Shown piece after piece: positions 45,359 through 55,441 of a stretch of DNA of 64,000 nt (within the stretch, counting starts at the first letter, position 1; each line of letters begins with the position of its first letter). Source of the stretch: UBA2942 sp045127535. Lineage in GTDB: Bacteria; Bacillota; Clostridia; Lachnospirales; Lachnospiraceae. The notes beneath the pieces are model-generated. The model was not told the origin of the DNA and ran no database searches. It saw only the letters and a program-made list of their open reading frames with translations. A program made the position numbers and the translations under genes. Where the stretch lies: contig JBGVQN010000045.1 of the NCBI GenBank assembly GCA_045127535.1, positions 62,001 through 126,000 of the forward strand, read 5' to 3'.

Positions 45359-45735
45359 ACATAACTCCTTATCTGTCTTACATATTCAGAAAGCAGAGAA
45401 TCTAAAGTTCTGCGCCTGCTGAGTATGCGTTGTGATTGATTGCCTGCACAGGAGATAAAAAACTCTGCTGCGCTGAGCATATTATATACCAAATTGGGGC
45501 GCAGGAAAAGATATATTTCCCAAATTTGCAAAAAACCGACACCCAATATGTTCTTGCGTTTCTTGCCATTCTATACTAAAATGAGAATGGCTGTTTGCAA
45601 AACCATATCTGCAGAATGCAGAGGCAGTTTTGGTAACAGTGGAATATAAAAATACATATGAAAAATGTGCAGGAGTGCCTGACATTTATAAGTGAGGCAA
45701 AAGCCAACGCAAGTCGTGGCAGAACGGAGGATGTA

Positions 45736-47031
45736 ATGAGCAGAATTGAAACTACATGTGTACAGGCTGGCTATACACCAAAAAAGGGAGAATCCAGAGT
45801 ACTTCCTATTTATCAGAGTACCACATTTAAGTACGATTCCAGCGAGCAGATGGCAAGATTGTTTGATTTAGAGGAAGAAGGATATTTTTATTCCAGACTG
45901 GCCAATCCAACCTGTGATGCTGTAGCCAAAAAGATTTGTGCATTAGAGGGAGGTGTAGGTGCAGTACTTACCTCATCCGGCCAGGCTGCCAACTTTATGG
46001 CCATTGCCAATATCTGTAATGAGGGTGATCATGTAGTCAGCTCTGCAACGATTTATGGCGGCAGTTCTAATCTTTTTACCGTTACGTTAAAGAAATTTGG
46101 TATTGATTTTACCCTGGTAGACCCAGATGCTCCATTAGAAGAACTGCAGAAAGCCATTCGTCCAAATACAAAGGCAGTATTTGCAGAGACCCTTTCCAAT
46201 CCATCCATGGTAGTATTGGATATTGACAAATTTGTGACACTTGCCCACAGCAATGGAGTACCGCTGATTATTGACAATACATTTGCTACCCCCATCAACT
46301 GCCGCCCATTTGAGTTTGGCGTTGATATTGTCACCCATTCCACTACCAAATATATGGATGGACATGCTATGAGTTTAGGGGGAGTAGTAGTTGATTCCGG
46401 TAACTTTGACTGGATGGCACATAAGGAGAAATTCCCGGGTATGTGTGAGCCTGACGAATCCTATCATGGCATTGTATATGCAGAACGTTTTGGCAAGTTA
46501 GGATATATCCAGAAACTGGTAGCCCAGCTGATGCGTGACTTAGGCTCCATGCAGTCCCCTCAGAATGCATTTTTATTGAATGTAGGTCTGGAGACGCTCC
46601 ATCTGCGTGTACCCCGCCATTGTGAAAATGCCCAGAAGGTAGCAGAGTATCTCTCTTCTAATCCAGATGTGGCATGGGTCAGCTATCCAGGCTTAAAGGG
46701 CAGCAAGTATTATGACCTGGCACAGAAATACATGCCAAATGGTACCTGTGGTGTCATTGCTTTTGGTTTAAAGGGCGGAAAAGAGTTTGCCATTGATTTT
46801 ATGGATCATTTAAAGCTGGCCTGCATCGTAACACATGTTGCAGATGCCCGTACCTGTGTACTTCATCCAGCCAGCCATACCCACAGACAGCTGTCTGATG
46901 AGCAGTTAATAGAAGCAGGTGTACAGCCAGATTTGATCCGTCTGTCTGTAGGAATTGAGAATGCAGAGGATATCATTGAAGATATCCAGCAGGCTTTAGA
47001 TACAGTAAAGGGTGCGCATTCTGATTTATAA
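45736..47031 (+). CDS. O-acetylhomoserine sulfhydrylase-like PLP enzyme
   Basis: A 431-residue Cys/Met-metabolism PLP enzyme. Motifs: YSRLANPTCDAVAKKICALE, VLTSSGQAANF, IIDNTFATP and THSTTKYMDGH, with the PLP-binding lysine. The length and the N-terminus (TTCVQAGYTP..SRVLPIYQSTTF) fit O-acetylhomoserine sulfhydrylase, which makes homocysteine; methionine gamma-lyase or another gamma-family activity is possible. Start ATG 45736 follows GGAGG; the frame extends to 45658, but that extension lacks family similarity. Confidence 0.88.
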   Translation: MSRIETTCVQAGYTPKKGESRVLPIYQSTTFKYDSSEQMARLFDLEEEGYFYSRLANPTCDAVAKKICALEGGVGAVLTSSGQAANFMAIANICNEGDHVVSSATIYGGSSNLFTVTLKKFGIDFTLVDPDAPLEELQKAIRPNTKAVFAETLSNPSMVVLDIDKFVTLAHSNGVPLIIDNTFATPINCRPFEFGVDIVTHSTTKYMDGHAMSLGGVVVDSGNFDWMAHKEKFPGMCEPDESYHGIVYAERFGKLGYIQKLVAQLMRDLGSMQSPQNAFLLNVGLETLHLRVPRHCENAQKVAEYLSSNPDVAWVSYPGLKGSKYYDLAQKYMPNGTCGVIAFGLKGGKEFAIDFMDHLKLACIVTHVADARTCVLHPASHTHRQLSDEQLIEAGVQPDLIRLSVGIENAEDIIEDIQQALDTVKGAHSDL

Positions 47032-47073
47032 TCTGCTAGCTTTTGTTTATGAAAGAAAAGGTGTTTATATCAC

Positions 47074-48570
47074 ATGAATTGCCGGCATATAAAAGAACGG
47101 ATAAAAATTTCTGCAGGAAGCAGTATGCTTTGGATCGCCCTGGGAATGCTGCTTTTTGGTGGATGCGGCCAGGGCAGAGAGGAACCGGAGGTTCATGAGG
47201 AGACTTTCTGTATGGAAAGCAGCTCATGGGAGGAAACTTCCGATACAGAATCTTTAAAAGAGAGTGGAAGTACGGCTTTGGAAGGAGATATTTCCAAAGA
47301 GCCTGCTTCTGAGGAAGTGCCTGCTGAAGAATCTGAAGAAGAAGCTCTGATGACTGTAGGTTCGTCAGAATCAGCATCTGCTGCTGAATCTGCAGAACCT
47401 TCTACGGCAGTGGTAAATGATGGGGAGGGGGCACAGCTGTCTCCTTCCCGTATTGCCCAAATCAATGCATATACCAGGGACAATCCTGCTGCAGGATGTT
47501 ACCAGGTAACATCTTTGACGCAGCTGTCCAGGGCAGAGGTTCTGGGATTGATTTATGTATATACATTTCCGGAATATCCTTATTATGCAGGGCATGAAAT
47601 TACACCAGAAGAGCGGGCGGCCATTGAGGCCAACCGGAATGTGGATGGAGTACCGGAGACTGTTACGGTACAGTATGGCATTATGACAGAGAATGGAAAT
47701 GTGCGTACTTACCCCACAGCATATTCCATTACAGAAAATAACCGGTACGAGGACTTTGATTACTTCCAGGAGAGCATGTTTGCACTGGGGGAAATGGTAG
47801 CAGTGCTCCATACCTCTTCTGATGGTCAGTTTTTGTTTGTGGTAGGAGCAAATGACAAAGGCTGGGTAGAGCGCAGCAAGGTAGGTCTGACTGATCTTTC
47901 TACTTTGAAGCAGTGGGAAGCTGCCTTGCTGCACCCGGCAGTAGTTACAGAGCCTTACATTAAGCTTGATAACGGTACTGTTTTGCGTATGGGCACCACG
48001 CTTCCTCTTCTTGCCAATGATGGGGAAAACTATCATATCTGGTATCCTGTAAATCAGGGAGGAATGGTGCAGCTTACCCAGCTGGTGGTTCCTGTGCGCA
48101 ATGATCTATCAGATGGATATCTGCCTTTTACTTATCAGGGTGTAGTGAGGCGGATGCAGCAGATGCTTGGTGTGTCATATGGATGGGGAGATTCTCATAT
48201 GAATTATGACTGTTCCTCTACGGTAGGAGCGGTGTATAAGTGTTTTGGCATCTGTCTGCCGCGGAATACCGGACAGATGTATGCCACTGGCACAAGCGTA
48301 TATGCCCTGGAGGGACTGAGCTTGGAGGAACGGCTGGCTAGGATACAGTCTGCACCTCCCGGGTCTCTCCTTGTGATGCCGGGACATGTGGTCATGTATT
48401 TGGGCATGGTGAATGGTACACCCCAGATTGCCCATAGTGTAACCAGGTACAGTGAAAATGGAGTAGATATGATAGAGGCATATGAATGCAGAACTACCTC
48501 ACTTCATATATATACCGGCAGCGGACGGTTCTATCCGGAAGCCTTTTCCTGGCTGATCATATTTGAATAA
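47074..48570 (+). CDS. Lipoprotein with SH3 domains and NlpC/P60 peptidase
   Basis: A 498-residue exported lipoprotein. An N-terminal hydrophobic segment ends with lipobox-like FGGC (about residue 31). A Ser/Glu-rich linker follows to about 135, then SH3-like regions (about 200-345), and a C-terminal NlpC/P60 domain with catalytic cysteine in NYDCSSTVGA, histidine in MPGHVVMYLG, and IAHSVT. Such enzymes cut peptidoglycan stem peptides (gamma-D-Glu to diamino acid) and act in wall turnover. The layout resembles the YkfC type. Confidence 0.85.
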   Translation: MNCRHIKERIKISAGSSMLWIALGMLLFGGCGQGREEPEVHEETFCMESSSWEETSDTESLKESGSTALEGDISKEPASEEVPAEESEEEALMTVGSSESASAAESAEPSTAVVNDGEGAQLSPSRIAQINAYTRDNPAAGCYQVTSLTQLSRAEVLGLIYVYTFPEYPYYAGHEITPEERAAIEANRNVDGVPETVTVQYGIMTENGNVRTYPTAYSITENNRYEDFDYFQESMFALGEMVAVLHTSSDGQFLFVVGANDKGWVERSKVGLTDLSTLKQWEAALLHPAVVTEPYIKLDNGTVLRMGTTLPLLANDGENYHIWYPVNQGGMVQLTQLVVPVRNDLSDGYLPFTYQGVVRRMQQMLGVSYGWGDSHMNYDCSSTVGAVYKCFGICLPRNTGQMYATGTSVYALEGLSLEERLARIQSAPPGSLLVMPGHVVMYLGMVNGTPQIAHSVTRYSENGVDMIEAYECRTTSLHIYTGSGRFYPEAFSWLIIFE

Positions 48571-48619
48571 AAAGCAAAAGAATTGAAAAAACATGCCTGC
48601 CGGCAGATAGGAGAAAATT

Positions 48620-49495
48620 TTGAGTAAGATAGCAATTGTAACAGACAGTAATAGTGGTATTACCCAGCAGGAAGCAAAAGAGCTGGGTATCTATGTATTG
48701 CCGATGCCATTCTATATTAACGATGAATTGTACTTTGAGGATATCAGCCTGACACAGGAAGATTTCTATCGTATGTTGGGAGAAGACGCAGAGATCCATA
48801 CTTCTCAGCCAGCACCTTCTGATGTCACCCATTTGTGGGAAGGCTTATTAGAGGAATATGATGAGGTAGTACACATTCCTATGTCCAGCGGCCTGTCTGG
48901 TTCCTGTCAGACAGCTATGATGCTGGCACAGGAATACGGCGGCAGAGTACAGGTAGTTAACAACCAGCGGATTTCCGTAACCCAGCGTCAGTCTGCTTTA
49001 GAGGCAATAGAACTGGCTGCAAAGGGGAAAACTGCCAGTGAAATTAAGGAAATGTTAGAACTGCATAAAATGGATGCCAGCATCTACATTATGGTAGACA
49101 CGCTGAAATACCTGAAGAAAGGCGGACGTGTGACTCCTGCCGGTGCAGCATTGGGCACTTTGCTGCGGATCAAGCCTGTCCTGCAGATCCAGGGAGAAAA
49201 GCTGGATGCTTTTGCAAAGGCCCGTTCTATGAAGCAGGCCAAGGCGATTATGGTGAATGCACTTTTAAAAGATATAGAGACCCGTTTTGGAGGCAATCTT
49301 CCTGCTCAGCCAGTGAGGGTTATGATGGCACATACCATGAATCAGGAGGAAGCAGAAAAATGGAGGGAAGAACTGAATGCAGTGTTCCCTGGCTATGAGA
49401 TCATCATTAATCCTCTTTCATTAAGTGTAGCCTGCCATATTGGTCCAGGGTCCATTGCCATTGCCTGTACACAGTATTTGCCTGCTGATAGGTAA
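48620..49495 (+). CDS. DegV family fatty-acid-binding protein
   Basis: A 291-residue DegV protein: VTDSNSGITQQEAKELG, SQPAPSDV, IPMSSGLSGSCQTA, VDTLKYLKKGGRVT and HIGPGSIAIACT are all typical. DegV (FakB-like) proteins carry a fatty acid for phosphorylation by FakA in Firmicutes; which fatty acid is unknown here. The start codon is TTG with AGGAG upstream. Its stop codon TAA (49493-49495) lies within a mini-hairpin of the repeat-family termini. Confidence 0.92.
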   Translation: MSKIAIVTDSNSGITQQEAKELGIYVLPMPFYINDELYFEDISLTQEDFYRMLGEDAEIHTSQPAPSDVTHLWEGLLEEYDEVVHIPMSSGLSGSCQTAMMLAQEYGGRVQVVNNQRISVTQRQSALEAIELAAKGKTASEIKEMLELHKMDASIYIMVDTLKYLKKGGRVTPAGAALGTLLRIKPVLQIQGEKLDAFAKARSMKQAKAIMVNALLKDIETRFGGNLPAQPVRVMMAHTMNQEEAEKWREELNAVFPGYEIIINPLSLSVACHIGPGSIAIACTQYLPADR

Positions 49496-49514
49496 TGTGT
49501 TTCGCAATTACCTA
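49489..49514. repeat. Mini-hairpin matching the ends of palindromic elements
   Basis: TAGGTAAT and AATTACCTA form a 26-bp hairpin with the loop GTGTTTCGC. The arms match the outermost bases of copies R2 and R3 (TAGGTAATTG...CAATTACCTA), and the flank CTGATAGGTAAT is shared with the left side of R3. It may be a solo end or deletion remnant, and it provides the degV stop. Confidence 0.5.
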
Positions 49515-49546
49515 TTGCCTGCTGAACCTGAAGGGAGATGTGTACC

Positions 49547-50425
49547 ATGAATATTTATGAACAGTTAAAAAGACGGCAGAAGGTACCAGTGCGTCTGGTG
49601 GGATTAGACCTGGACGGTACAGTGTTTACTGAAGCCAAGGAGATTACTCCACGTACCATCCGTGCCATTTCCAGGGCAATCGAACAGGGAATTACAGTAC
49701 TGCCAGCCACTGGACGTCCGGAAATTGGTATCCCGGAGGCATTTTTAAAGATTCCCGGTGTCCGTTATTGTCTGTGCAGCAATGGGGCAGAAATCATAGA
49801 CCGGAAAGAAAAGAGATCCATTTATCAAAACTGTCTGTCTTCTGAAAAAGTATTGGAAATCATTCCCTGGTTTTTAAAACAGGAATGTACCTGTGAATTG
49901 TATATGTACAACGGAATTTACGGAGAATACAGACAGAGGGAACTTTGGGAAAAGGTCATACCTGATCCGGGTATTCTGGATTATGTGAGGGCAACCCGTA
50001 CTCTGGTAGAGGATCTGATGGGGTTTTATCAGTCTGATCCTCTGCCGGTAGATAAGATCAATACCAGTTTTGGTGATGACGGATTAAAGCATGAGGCATA
50101 TGAACGGCTGCTGCAGGTTTCAGGAATTGCCATTTCCAGTGGCACCCCTGCTAATTTAGAGGTGAATAAAGAAGACTGTGACAAGGGAGAAGCCATGTTG
50201 GCTTTGGGACAGCTTCTGGGCATCCCAAAGGAAAGTATTATGGCCTGCGGTGACAGCAGCAACGACCTGGCTATGATAGAAAAAGTAGGGTGTGGTGCTG
50301 CTATGGGCAATGCCCTGCCTGTGATTTTAAATGCAGCAGATGTCACCACTTTGTGCAATGAGGAAGAGGGCGTAGCAGAGCTTTTAGAAGCAGTGATGCG
50401 GCTGAATGCAGAATTTGTGCAATGA
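49547..50425 (+). CDS. HAD-superfamily Cof-type phosphatase
   Basis: A 292-residue Cof-type HAD hydrolase. Motif I LDLDGTVFT, motif II PATGRP, motif III lysine near INTSFGDDGLK, and motif IV GDSSNDLAMI are all present, with a C2 cap between them. These enzymes dephosphorylate sugar phosphates, FMN or PLP; the substrate is unknown. Start ATG 49547 is preferred over 49538, which sits on the GGGAG. Confidence 0.9.
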   Translation: MNIYEQLKRRQKVPVRLVGLDLDGTVFTEAKEITPRTIRAISRAIEQGITVLPATGRPEIGIPEAFLKIPGVRYCLCSNGAEIIDRKEKRSIYQNCLSSEKVLEIIPWFLKQECTCELYMYNGIYGEYRQRELWEKVIPDPGILDYVRATRTLVEDLMGFYQSDPLPVDKINTSFGDDGLKHEAYERLLQVSGIAISSGTPANLEVNKEDCDKGEAMLALGQLLGIPKESIMACGDSSNDLAMIEKVGCGAAMGNALPVILNAADVTTLCNEEEGVAELLEAVMRLNAEFVQ

Positions 50426-50445
50426 TTTTAAAATGGAGGTATATC

Positions 50446-50835
50446 ATGAAACAGCCAGTGGTATTACTATATCAGATCCCTATACAGGAAAAAATCAAAA
50501 TCATGCAGGTACTTCAGAGATATCGCTGCCAGGGGATTTCAGTGGAAACAGAACAGTATGCCATGCCCCTTGGAGTATTGGCAGGAGAGGTGGAAGCAGG
50601 AAAAGAAAAGCCTGTTTATACAGGAAAGCCGCTGCCGGAACCGGTCATGGTATTTTGTAACTGCAGTGATACCCTGTTAGACAGTCTCCTTCTAGCACTG
50701 CGCCAGGCGCAGCTGCCGGCGATTTTAAAGGCAGTGCTGACACCTGTAAATCAAAGCTGGACAGCAGGAATGTTGTATTTTGAACTTGCAAAAGAGCGTC
50801 AGGAAATTTTACAGCGGAAGAAGAAATTAGTCTAA
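50446..50835 (+). CDS. DUF3783-family protein
   Basis: A 129-residue soluble protein resembling DUF3783 proteins of Lachnospiraceae: QPVVLLYQIPIQEKIKIM at the N-terminus, VMVFCNCSDTLLDSLLLALR in the middle, and LKAVLTPVNQSWTAGMLYFEL near the end. Function is unknown. TGGAGG precedes ATG 50446, 20 bp after the HAD gene, so the two are probably co-transcribed. Confidence 0.78.
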   Translation: MKQPVVLLYQIPIQEKIKIMQVLQRYRCQGISVETEQYAMPLGVLAGEVEAGKEKPVYTGKPLPEPVMVFCNCSDTLLDSLLLALRQAQLPAILKAVLTPVNQSWTAGMLYFELAKERQEILQRKKKLV

Positions 50836-50850
50836 AAAAGCAAAAAAGAG

Positions 50851-50999
50851 TTGCAATAATGGATTTCATGTGATAAACTCTTTCTAATGCAAAAAGAGGC
50901 AGAACTTTGTACCGCCAACATAGCAGTAACTGAGAGACGGTGCACGTAAGTGCGCATGTTCCAAAGGAGGAGTATGCGCAGGTGTTCGTCTTTTTTTTT
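50851..50999 (+). promoter_or_regulatory. Promoter and attenuator-like leader of carAB
   Basis: -35 TTGCAA (50851-50856) and -10 TAAACT (50874-50879), spacer 17 bp. The leader contains a long hairpin: GACG (50936-50939) and TGCGCAT pair with ATGCGCA and CGTC (50987-50990), followed by nine T (50991-50999). Because the terminator lies between promoter and carA start it could attenuate the operon. The consensus PyrR-binding loop was looked for and not recognised; some other pyrimidine or arginine signal is possible. Confidence 0.5.
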
Positions 51000-51049
51000 G
51001 CGCAAAGACATCACAGTCAATACGTATCAGAAAGGAAACGGTGGAACGA

Positions 51050-52120
51050 ATGAAGGCATTCTTAATATTAGAAGATGGTCATGTGTTTACCGGCAAAGGA
51101 ATTGGTGCTGACAAGGAAATCATCAGTGAGATCGTGTTTAACACCTCTATGACAGGATACTTAGAGGTCCTGACAGATCCTTCTTATGCCGGACAGGCTG
51201 TTGTAATGACTTATCCCTTAATCGGCAATTATGGTATTTGCCGGGAGGATATGGAATCTAAAAGAGGTTGGCCAGACGGCTATATTGTAAGAGAGGTTTC
51301 CAGAATCCCAAGCAATTTCCGAAGCGAGGGAACCATCCAGGACTTTTTGGTAGAAAATGATATTCCAGGCATTGCAGGAATCGATACCCGTGCCCTGACC
51401 AAGATCCTCCGGGAAAAAGGTACTATGAATGGTATGATCACCCGCAATGAGAATTATAATTTAGATGAGATCCTGCCAAAGTTAAAGGCATATACCACTG
51501 CTGGTGTGGTGAAAAAGGTAACCTGTGCAGAACCCACTGTATTGCCTGGAGATGGGTTTAAGGTGGCTCTGTTGGATCTGGGCGCTAAAAACAACATTGC
51601 CCATTCCCTGCATCAGAGAGGCTGTCAGGTCACCATTTATCCTGCAGACACCAAGGCAGAAGAGATCATTGCTGCCAATCCGGACGGCATTATGTTAAGC
51701 AACGGCCCTGGAGATCCGGCAGAAAATACAGAGATCATTGCAGAAATCAGAAAGCTGTATGAAACAGATATCCCGATCTTTGCCATCTGTCTGGGACATC
51801 AGCTGATGGCTCTGGCAACCGGCTGTACCACCTACAAGATGAAGTATGGACACAGAGGCGGCAATCATCCGGTGAAGGATCTGCAGACTGGCAGAGTGTA
51901 TATTTCTTCTCAGAACCATGGATATGTAGTCAATACAGAGAATTTAGACCCGGCTGTGGCAGAGCCTGCATTTGTAAATGTCAATGACGGTACCAATGAG
52001 GGATTGTCCTATAAGGGAAAAAATATTTTTACTGTACAGTTTCATCCGGAAGCATGCCCGGGACCGCAGGACAGCGGATACCTGTTTGACCGCTTTTTGG
52101 ACATGATGAAAAATCGTTAA
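51050..52120 (+). CDS. carA: Carbamoyl-phosphate synthase small (glutaminase) subunit
   Basis: A 356-residue CarA. The class I glutamine amidotransferase part holds the nucleophile cysteine in FAICLGHQLMALA and the HPE motif in QFHPEACPGP; SNGPGDPAE gives the oxyanion loop. It supplies ammonia from glutamine to CarB. The start is taken as ATG 51050; GTG 51041 is an alternative in frame. It is followed by carB after 24 bp. Confidence 0.96.
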   Translation: MKAFLILEDGHVFTGKGIGADKEIISEIVFNTSMTGYLEVLTDPSYAGQAVVMTYPLIGNYGICREDMESKRGWPDGYIVREVSRIPSNFRSEGTIQDFLVENDIPGIAGIDTRALTKILREKGTMNGMITRNENYNLDEILPKLKAYTTAGVVKKVTCAEPTVLPGDGFKVALLDLGAKNNIAHSLHQRGCQVTIYPADTKAEEIIAANPDGIMLSNGPGDPAENTEIIAEIRKLYETDIPIFAICLGHQLMALATGCTTYKMKYGHRGGNHPVKDLQTGRVYISSQNHGYVVNTENLDPAVAEPAFVNVNDGTNEGLSYKGKNIFTVQFHPEACPGPQDSGYLFDRFLDMMKNR

Positions 52121-52144
52121 CAGACGTGGGAATGGAGGAAGAGT

Positions 52145-55100
52145 ATGCCAAAGGACAGTAGTATAAAGAAAGTATTAGTAATTGGTTCCGGCCCGATCGT
52201 CATCGGTCAGGCTGCGGAGTTTGACTATGCAGGTACACAGGCCTGCCGTTCCTTAAAGGACGAGGGCGTTTCCGTTGTGTTGGTCAATTCCAATCCGGCA
52301 ACCATTATGACCGATAAAAACATTGCAGATCATGTATATATTGAGCCTTTAACTGTTCCGGTGCTGGAGCAGATCATTGCAAAGGAGCGCCCGGACAGCG
52401 TACTGCCTACCTTAGGCGGTCAGGCAGGTCTGAACCTGGGTATGGAGCTGGCAGAAAAAGGCATTCTGGACAAGTACAACTGCCGCCTGATCGGTACCAC
52501 ACCGGAGACCATCAAGCGTGCAGAGGATCGTCTGGAATTTAAGAACACCATGGAAAAGATCCATGAGCCGGTAGCTGCCTCTCTGGTCGTTGAAAATGTG
52601 GAGGACGGTATTGCCTTTACCAACACCATTGGTTACCCGGTGGTGCTGCGTCCTGCGTACACCTTAGGCGGCAGCGGCGGCGGTATTGCTCACAATGAAG
52701 AAGAATTGGTTGAGATCCTTGCTAACGGTCTGCGCTTAAGCCGTGTAGGACAGGTGCTGGTAGAAAGATGCATTGCAGGCTGGAAGGAGATCGAGTATGA
52801 GGTAATGCGTGACGGTGCAGGCAATGTGATCACCGTATGTAACATGGAAAACCTAGACCCGGTAGGCGTGCATACCGGTGACAGTATCGTAGTAGCGCCT
52901 TCCCAGACATTAGGGGATAAGGAATACCAGATGCTGCGTACCTCTGCCTTGAACATCATCAGTGAGCTGAAGATCACCGGCGGATGTAACGTACAGTTTG
53001 CTCTCCACCCGGAAAGCTTTGAATACTGTGTCATTGAGGTAAATCCACGTGTCAGCCGTTCCTCTGCACTGGCATCCAAGGCCACCGGTTATCCAATTGC
53101 CAAAGTAGCTGCCAAGATCGCTCTGGGATACACACTGGATGAGATCCCCAATGCCATTACCGGCAAGACCTTTGCAAGCTTTGAGCCAATGCTGGACTAC
53201 TGTGTGGTAAAGTTCCCAAGACTGCCCTTTGACAAGTTTATTCAGGCAAAGCGTACACTGACCACCCAGATGAAGGCTACTGGTGAGGTCATGGCCATCT
53301 GCAATAACTTTGAGGGTGGTCTGATGAAGGCACTGCGCTCCTTAGAGCAGCATGTAGACAGCCTGATCTATGAGGACTACGCAGAGAAGTCTCAGGAGGA
53401 GATCTTAGAGATGTTAGAGCGGGTAGATGACCGCCGTATCTTTGTCATTGCAGAAGCCATCCGTAAGGGCATCAGCTATGAGACCATTCATAACATTACC
53501 AAGATCGACATCTGGTTCATTGATAAAATTGCCATCCTGGTAGAGATGGAGCAGGCGCTTGCCACACAGCCTTTGACCAAAGAGCTGTTAGAGGAAGCCA
53601 AGCGCATTGAATTCCCGGATAAAGTCATTGCACAGCTGACCGGCAAGACAGAAAAGGAGATCAAGGAGCTGCGCAGTGCATGGGGCATTCATGCGGCCTT
53701 TAAGATGGTAGATACCTGTGCAGCAGAGTTTGCAGCAACCACTCCTTATTATTACTCTGTATTTGGCAGTGAAAATGAAGCAGAGGAAACAAACGGCAGA
53801 AAAAAGGTACTGGTGCTTGGTTCCGGCCCCATCCGTATTGGACAGGGTATTGAGTTTGACTTCTGTTCTGTACACTGTACCTGGGCATTCTCCAAGGCAG
53901 GCTATGAGACCATTATCGTCAACAACAACCCGGAGACAGTATCCACAGACTTTGATATTGCAGACAAGCTGTATTTTGAGCCTCTGACACCGGAAGATGT
54001 AGAAAATATCGTAGAGCTGGAAAAACCGGACGGCGCAGTGGTACAGTTTGGCGGCCAGACAGCCATTAAGCTGACAGAAGCCCTGATGAAAATGGGTGTG
54101 CCGATCCTGGGAACCAGTGCAAAAGACGTAGATGCAGCAGAGGACAGAGAGCTGTTTGATGAGATCTTAGAGCAGTGTGAGATCCCAAGACCTGCAGGAC
54201 TGACAGTATACACCTGTGAGGAAGCCATTGCAGCTGCCCATCAGTTAGGCTATCCGGTACTGGTACGTCCTTCCTATGTACTTGGTGGACAGGGCATGCA
54301 GATCGCCATTAATGACAATGATATTACAGAGTTTATTGGTATCATCAACCGGATCGCCCAGGAGCATCCGATCCTGGTAGATAAATATATGATGGGTAAG
54401 GAGATCGAGGTAGATGCTGTCTGTGACGGGGAAGATATTCTGATCCCTGGTATCATGGAGCATATTGAGCGCGCAGGTATCCACTCCGGTGACTCTATCT
54501 CTGTATATCCGGCCAAGAGCATTACGCCGGAGGTAAAGGAGATGCTGGTAGAATATACCCGCCGTCTGGCAAGAGCCCTCCATGTAAAGGGACTGATCAA
54601 CATTCAGTTCATTGTATCTGATGGACAGGTATATGTCATTGAGGTAAATCCACGTTCTTCCAGAACCGTACCATATATCAGCAAGGTAACAGGTATCCCA
54701 ATCGTAGACCTGGCAACAGAAGTGATCATTGGCAAAACCATCCGTGAGTTGGGCTATGAGCCAGGCCTGCAGAAGGAAGCAGACTACTATGCCATTAAGA
54801 TGCCGGTATTCTCCTTTGAGAAGCTTCGTGGTGCAGATATTGCCTTAGGACCTGAAATGAAGTCTACCGGTGAGTGTCTGGGTATTGCAGCAACCTTTAA
54901 TGAAGCGCTGTACAAGGCATTTATTGGAGCAGGCATCCAGCTGCCAAAGCACAAAAAGATGATCATTACCGTACGTGATACGGATAAGGAAGAGATCGTA
55001 GACATTGCAAGACGCTTTGCTGCACTGGGCTATGAGATCTACTCTACGGTAGGTACTGCAAAGCACCTCTGCAGCAACGGTATCCCGGCAATGCGTGTGA

Positions 55101-55339
55101 ACAAGTTAGAGCAGGATTCTCCAAACCTGTTAGACCTGATTTTAGACCATCACATTGACCTGGTCATTGATACCCCAAGCCAGGGTGCGGTGAGAAGCCA
55201 TGACGGCTTTATCATCCGCCGTAACGCCATTGAGACTGGCGTGAATGTACTCACCTCTACAGATACAGCCAGAGCTCTGGTGACCAGTCTGGAAAACAGA
55301 GAGGATGAACTGACATTGATCGATATTGCAACGATCTAA
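52145..55339 (+). CDS. carB: Carbamoyl-phosphate synthase large subunit
   Basis: A 1064-residue CarB with the expected internal duplication: two ATP-grasp halves (LVIGSGPIVIGQAAEFDYAG near 10 and VLGSGPIRIGQGIEFDF near 555; RPAYTLGGSGGG and RPSYVLGGQGM), and the C-terminal MGS-like allosteric domain (about 930-1064). Makes carbamoyl phosphate for pyrimidine and arginine synthesis. RBS GGAGG. Length is normal for the family and no motif is missing. Confidence 0.97.
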   Translation: MPKDSSIKKVLVIGSGPIVIGQAAEFDYAGTQACRSLKDEGVSVVLVNSNPATIMTDKNIADHVYIEPLTVPVLEQIIAKERPDSVLPTLGGQAGLNLGMELAEKGILDKYNCRLIGTTPETIKRAEDRLEFKNTMEKIHEPVAASLVVENVEDGIAFTNTIGYPVVLRPAYTLGGSGGGIAHNEEELVEILANGLRLSRVGQVLVERCIAGWKEIEYEVMRDGAGNVITVCNMENLDPVGVHTGDSIVVAPSQTLGDKEYQMLRTSALNIISELKITGGCNVQFALHPESFEYCVIEVNPRVSRSSALASKATGYPIAKVAAKIALGYTLDEIPNAITGKTFASFEPMLDYCVVKFPRLPFDKFIQAKRTLTTQMKATGEVMAICNNFEGGLMKALRSLEQHVDSLIYEDYAEKSQEEILEMLERVDDRRIFVIAEAIRKGISYETIHNITKIDIWFIDKIAILVEMEQALATQPLTKELLEEAKRIEFPDKVIAQLTGKTEKEIKELRSAWGIHAAFKMVDTCAAEFAATTPYYYSVFGSENEAEETNGRKKVLVLGSGPIRIGQGIEFDFCSVHCTWAFSKAGYETIIVNNNPETVSTDFDIADKLYFEPLTPEDVENIVELEKPDGAVVQFGGQTAIKLTEALMKMGVPILGTSAKDVDAAEDRELFDEILEQCEIPRPAGLTVYTCEEAIAAAHQLGYPVLVRPSYVLGGQGMQIAINDNDITEFIGIINRIAQEHPILVDKYMMGKEIEVDAVCDGEDILIPGIMEHIERAGIHSGDSISVYPAKSITPEVKEMLVEYTRRLARALHVKGLINIQFIVSDGQVYVIEVNPRSSRTVPYISKVTGIPIVDLATEVIIGKTIRELGYEPGLQKEADYYAIKMPVFSFEKLRGADIALGPEMKSTGECLGIAATFNEALYKAFIGAGIQLPKHKKMIITVRDTDKEEIVDIARRFAALGYEIYSTVGTAKHLCSNGIPAMRVNKLEQDSPNLLDLILDHHIDLVIDTPSQGAVRSHDGFIIRRNAIETGVNVLTSTDTARALVTSLENREDELTLIDIATI

Positions 55340-55441
55340 GAATCGGTGAGAAGAACAGCAGATGTTTCTGTAATATAAAATCATATTAAGAAAACGATCC
55401 TGGTATTCTTTATTTTCCCCATGGAAAGGTAAGGGTACCGC

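Noticed and set aside
50851..51049. PyrR-binding attenuator in the carAB leader
   Set aside because: The consensus AGAGAGGCU-type loop was not found; only a terminator-like hairpin is supported.
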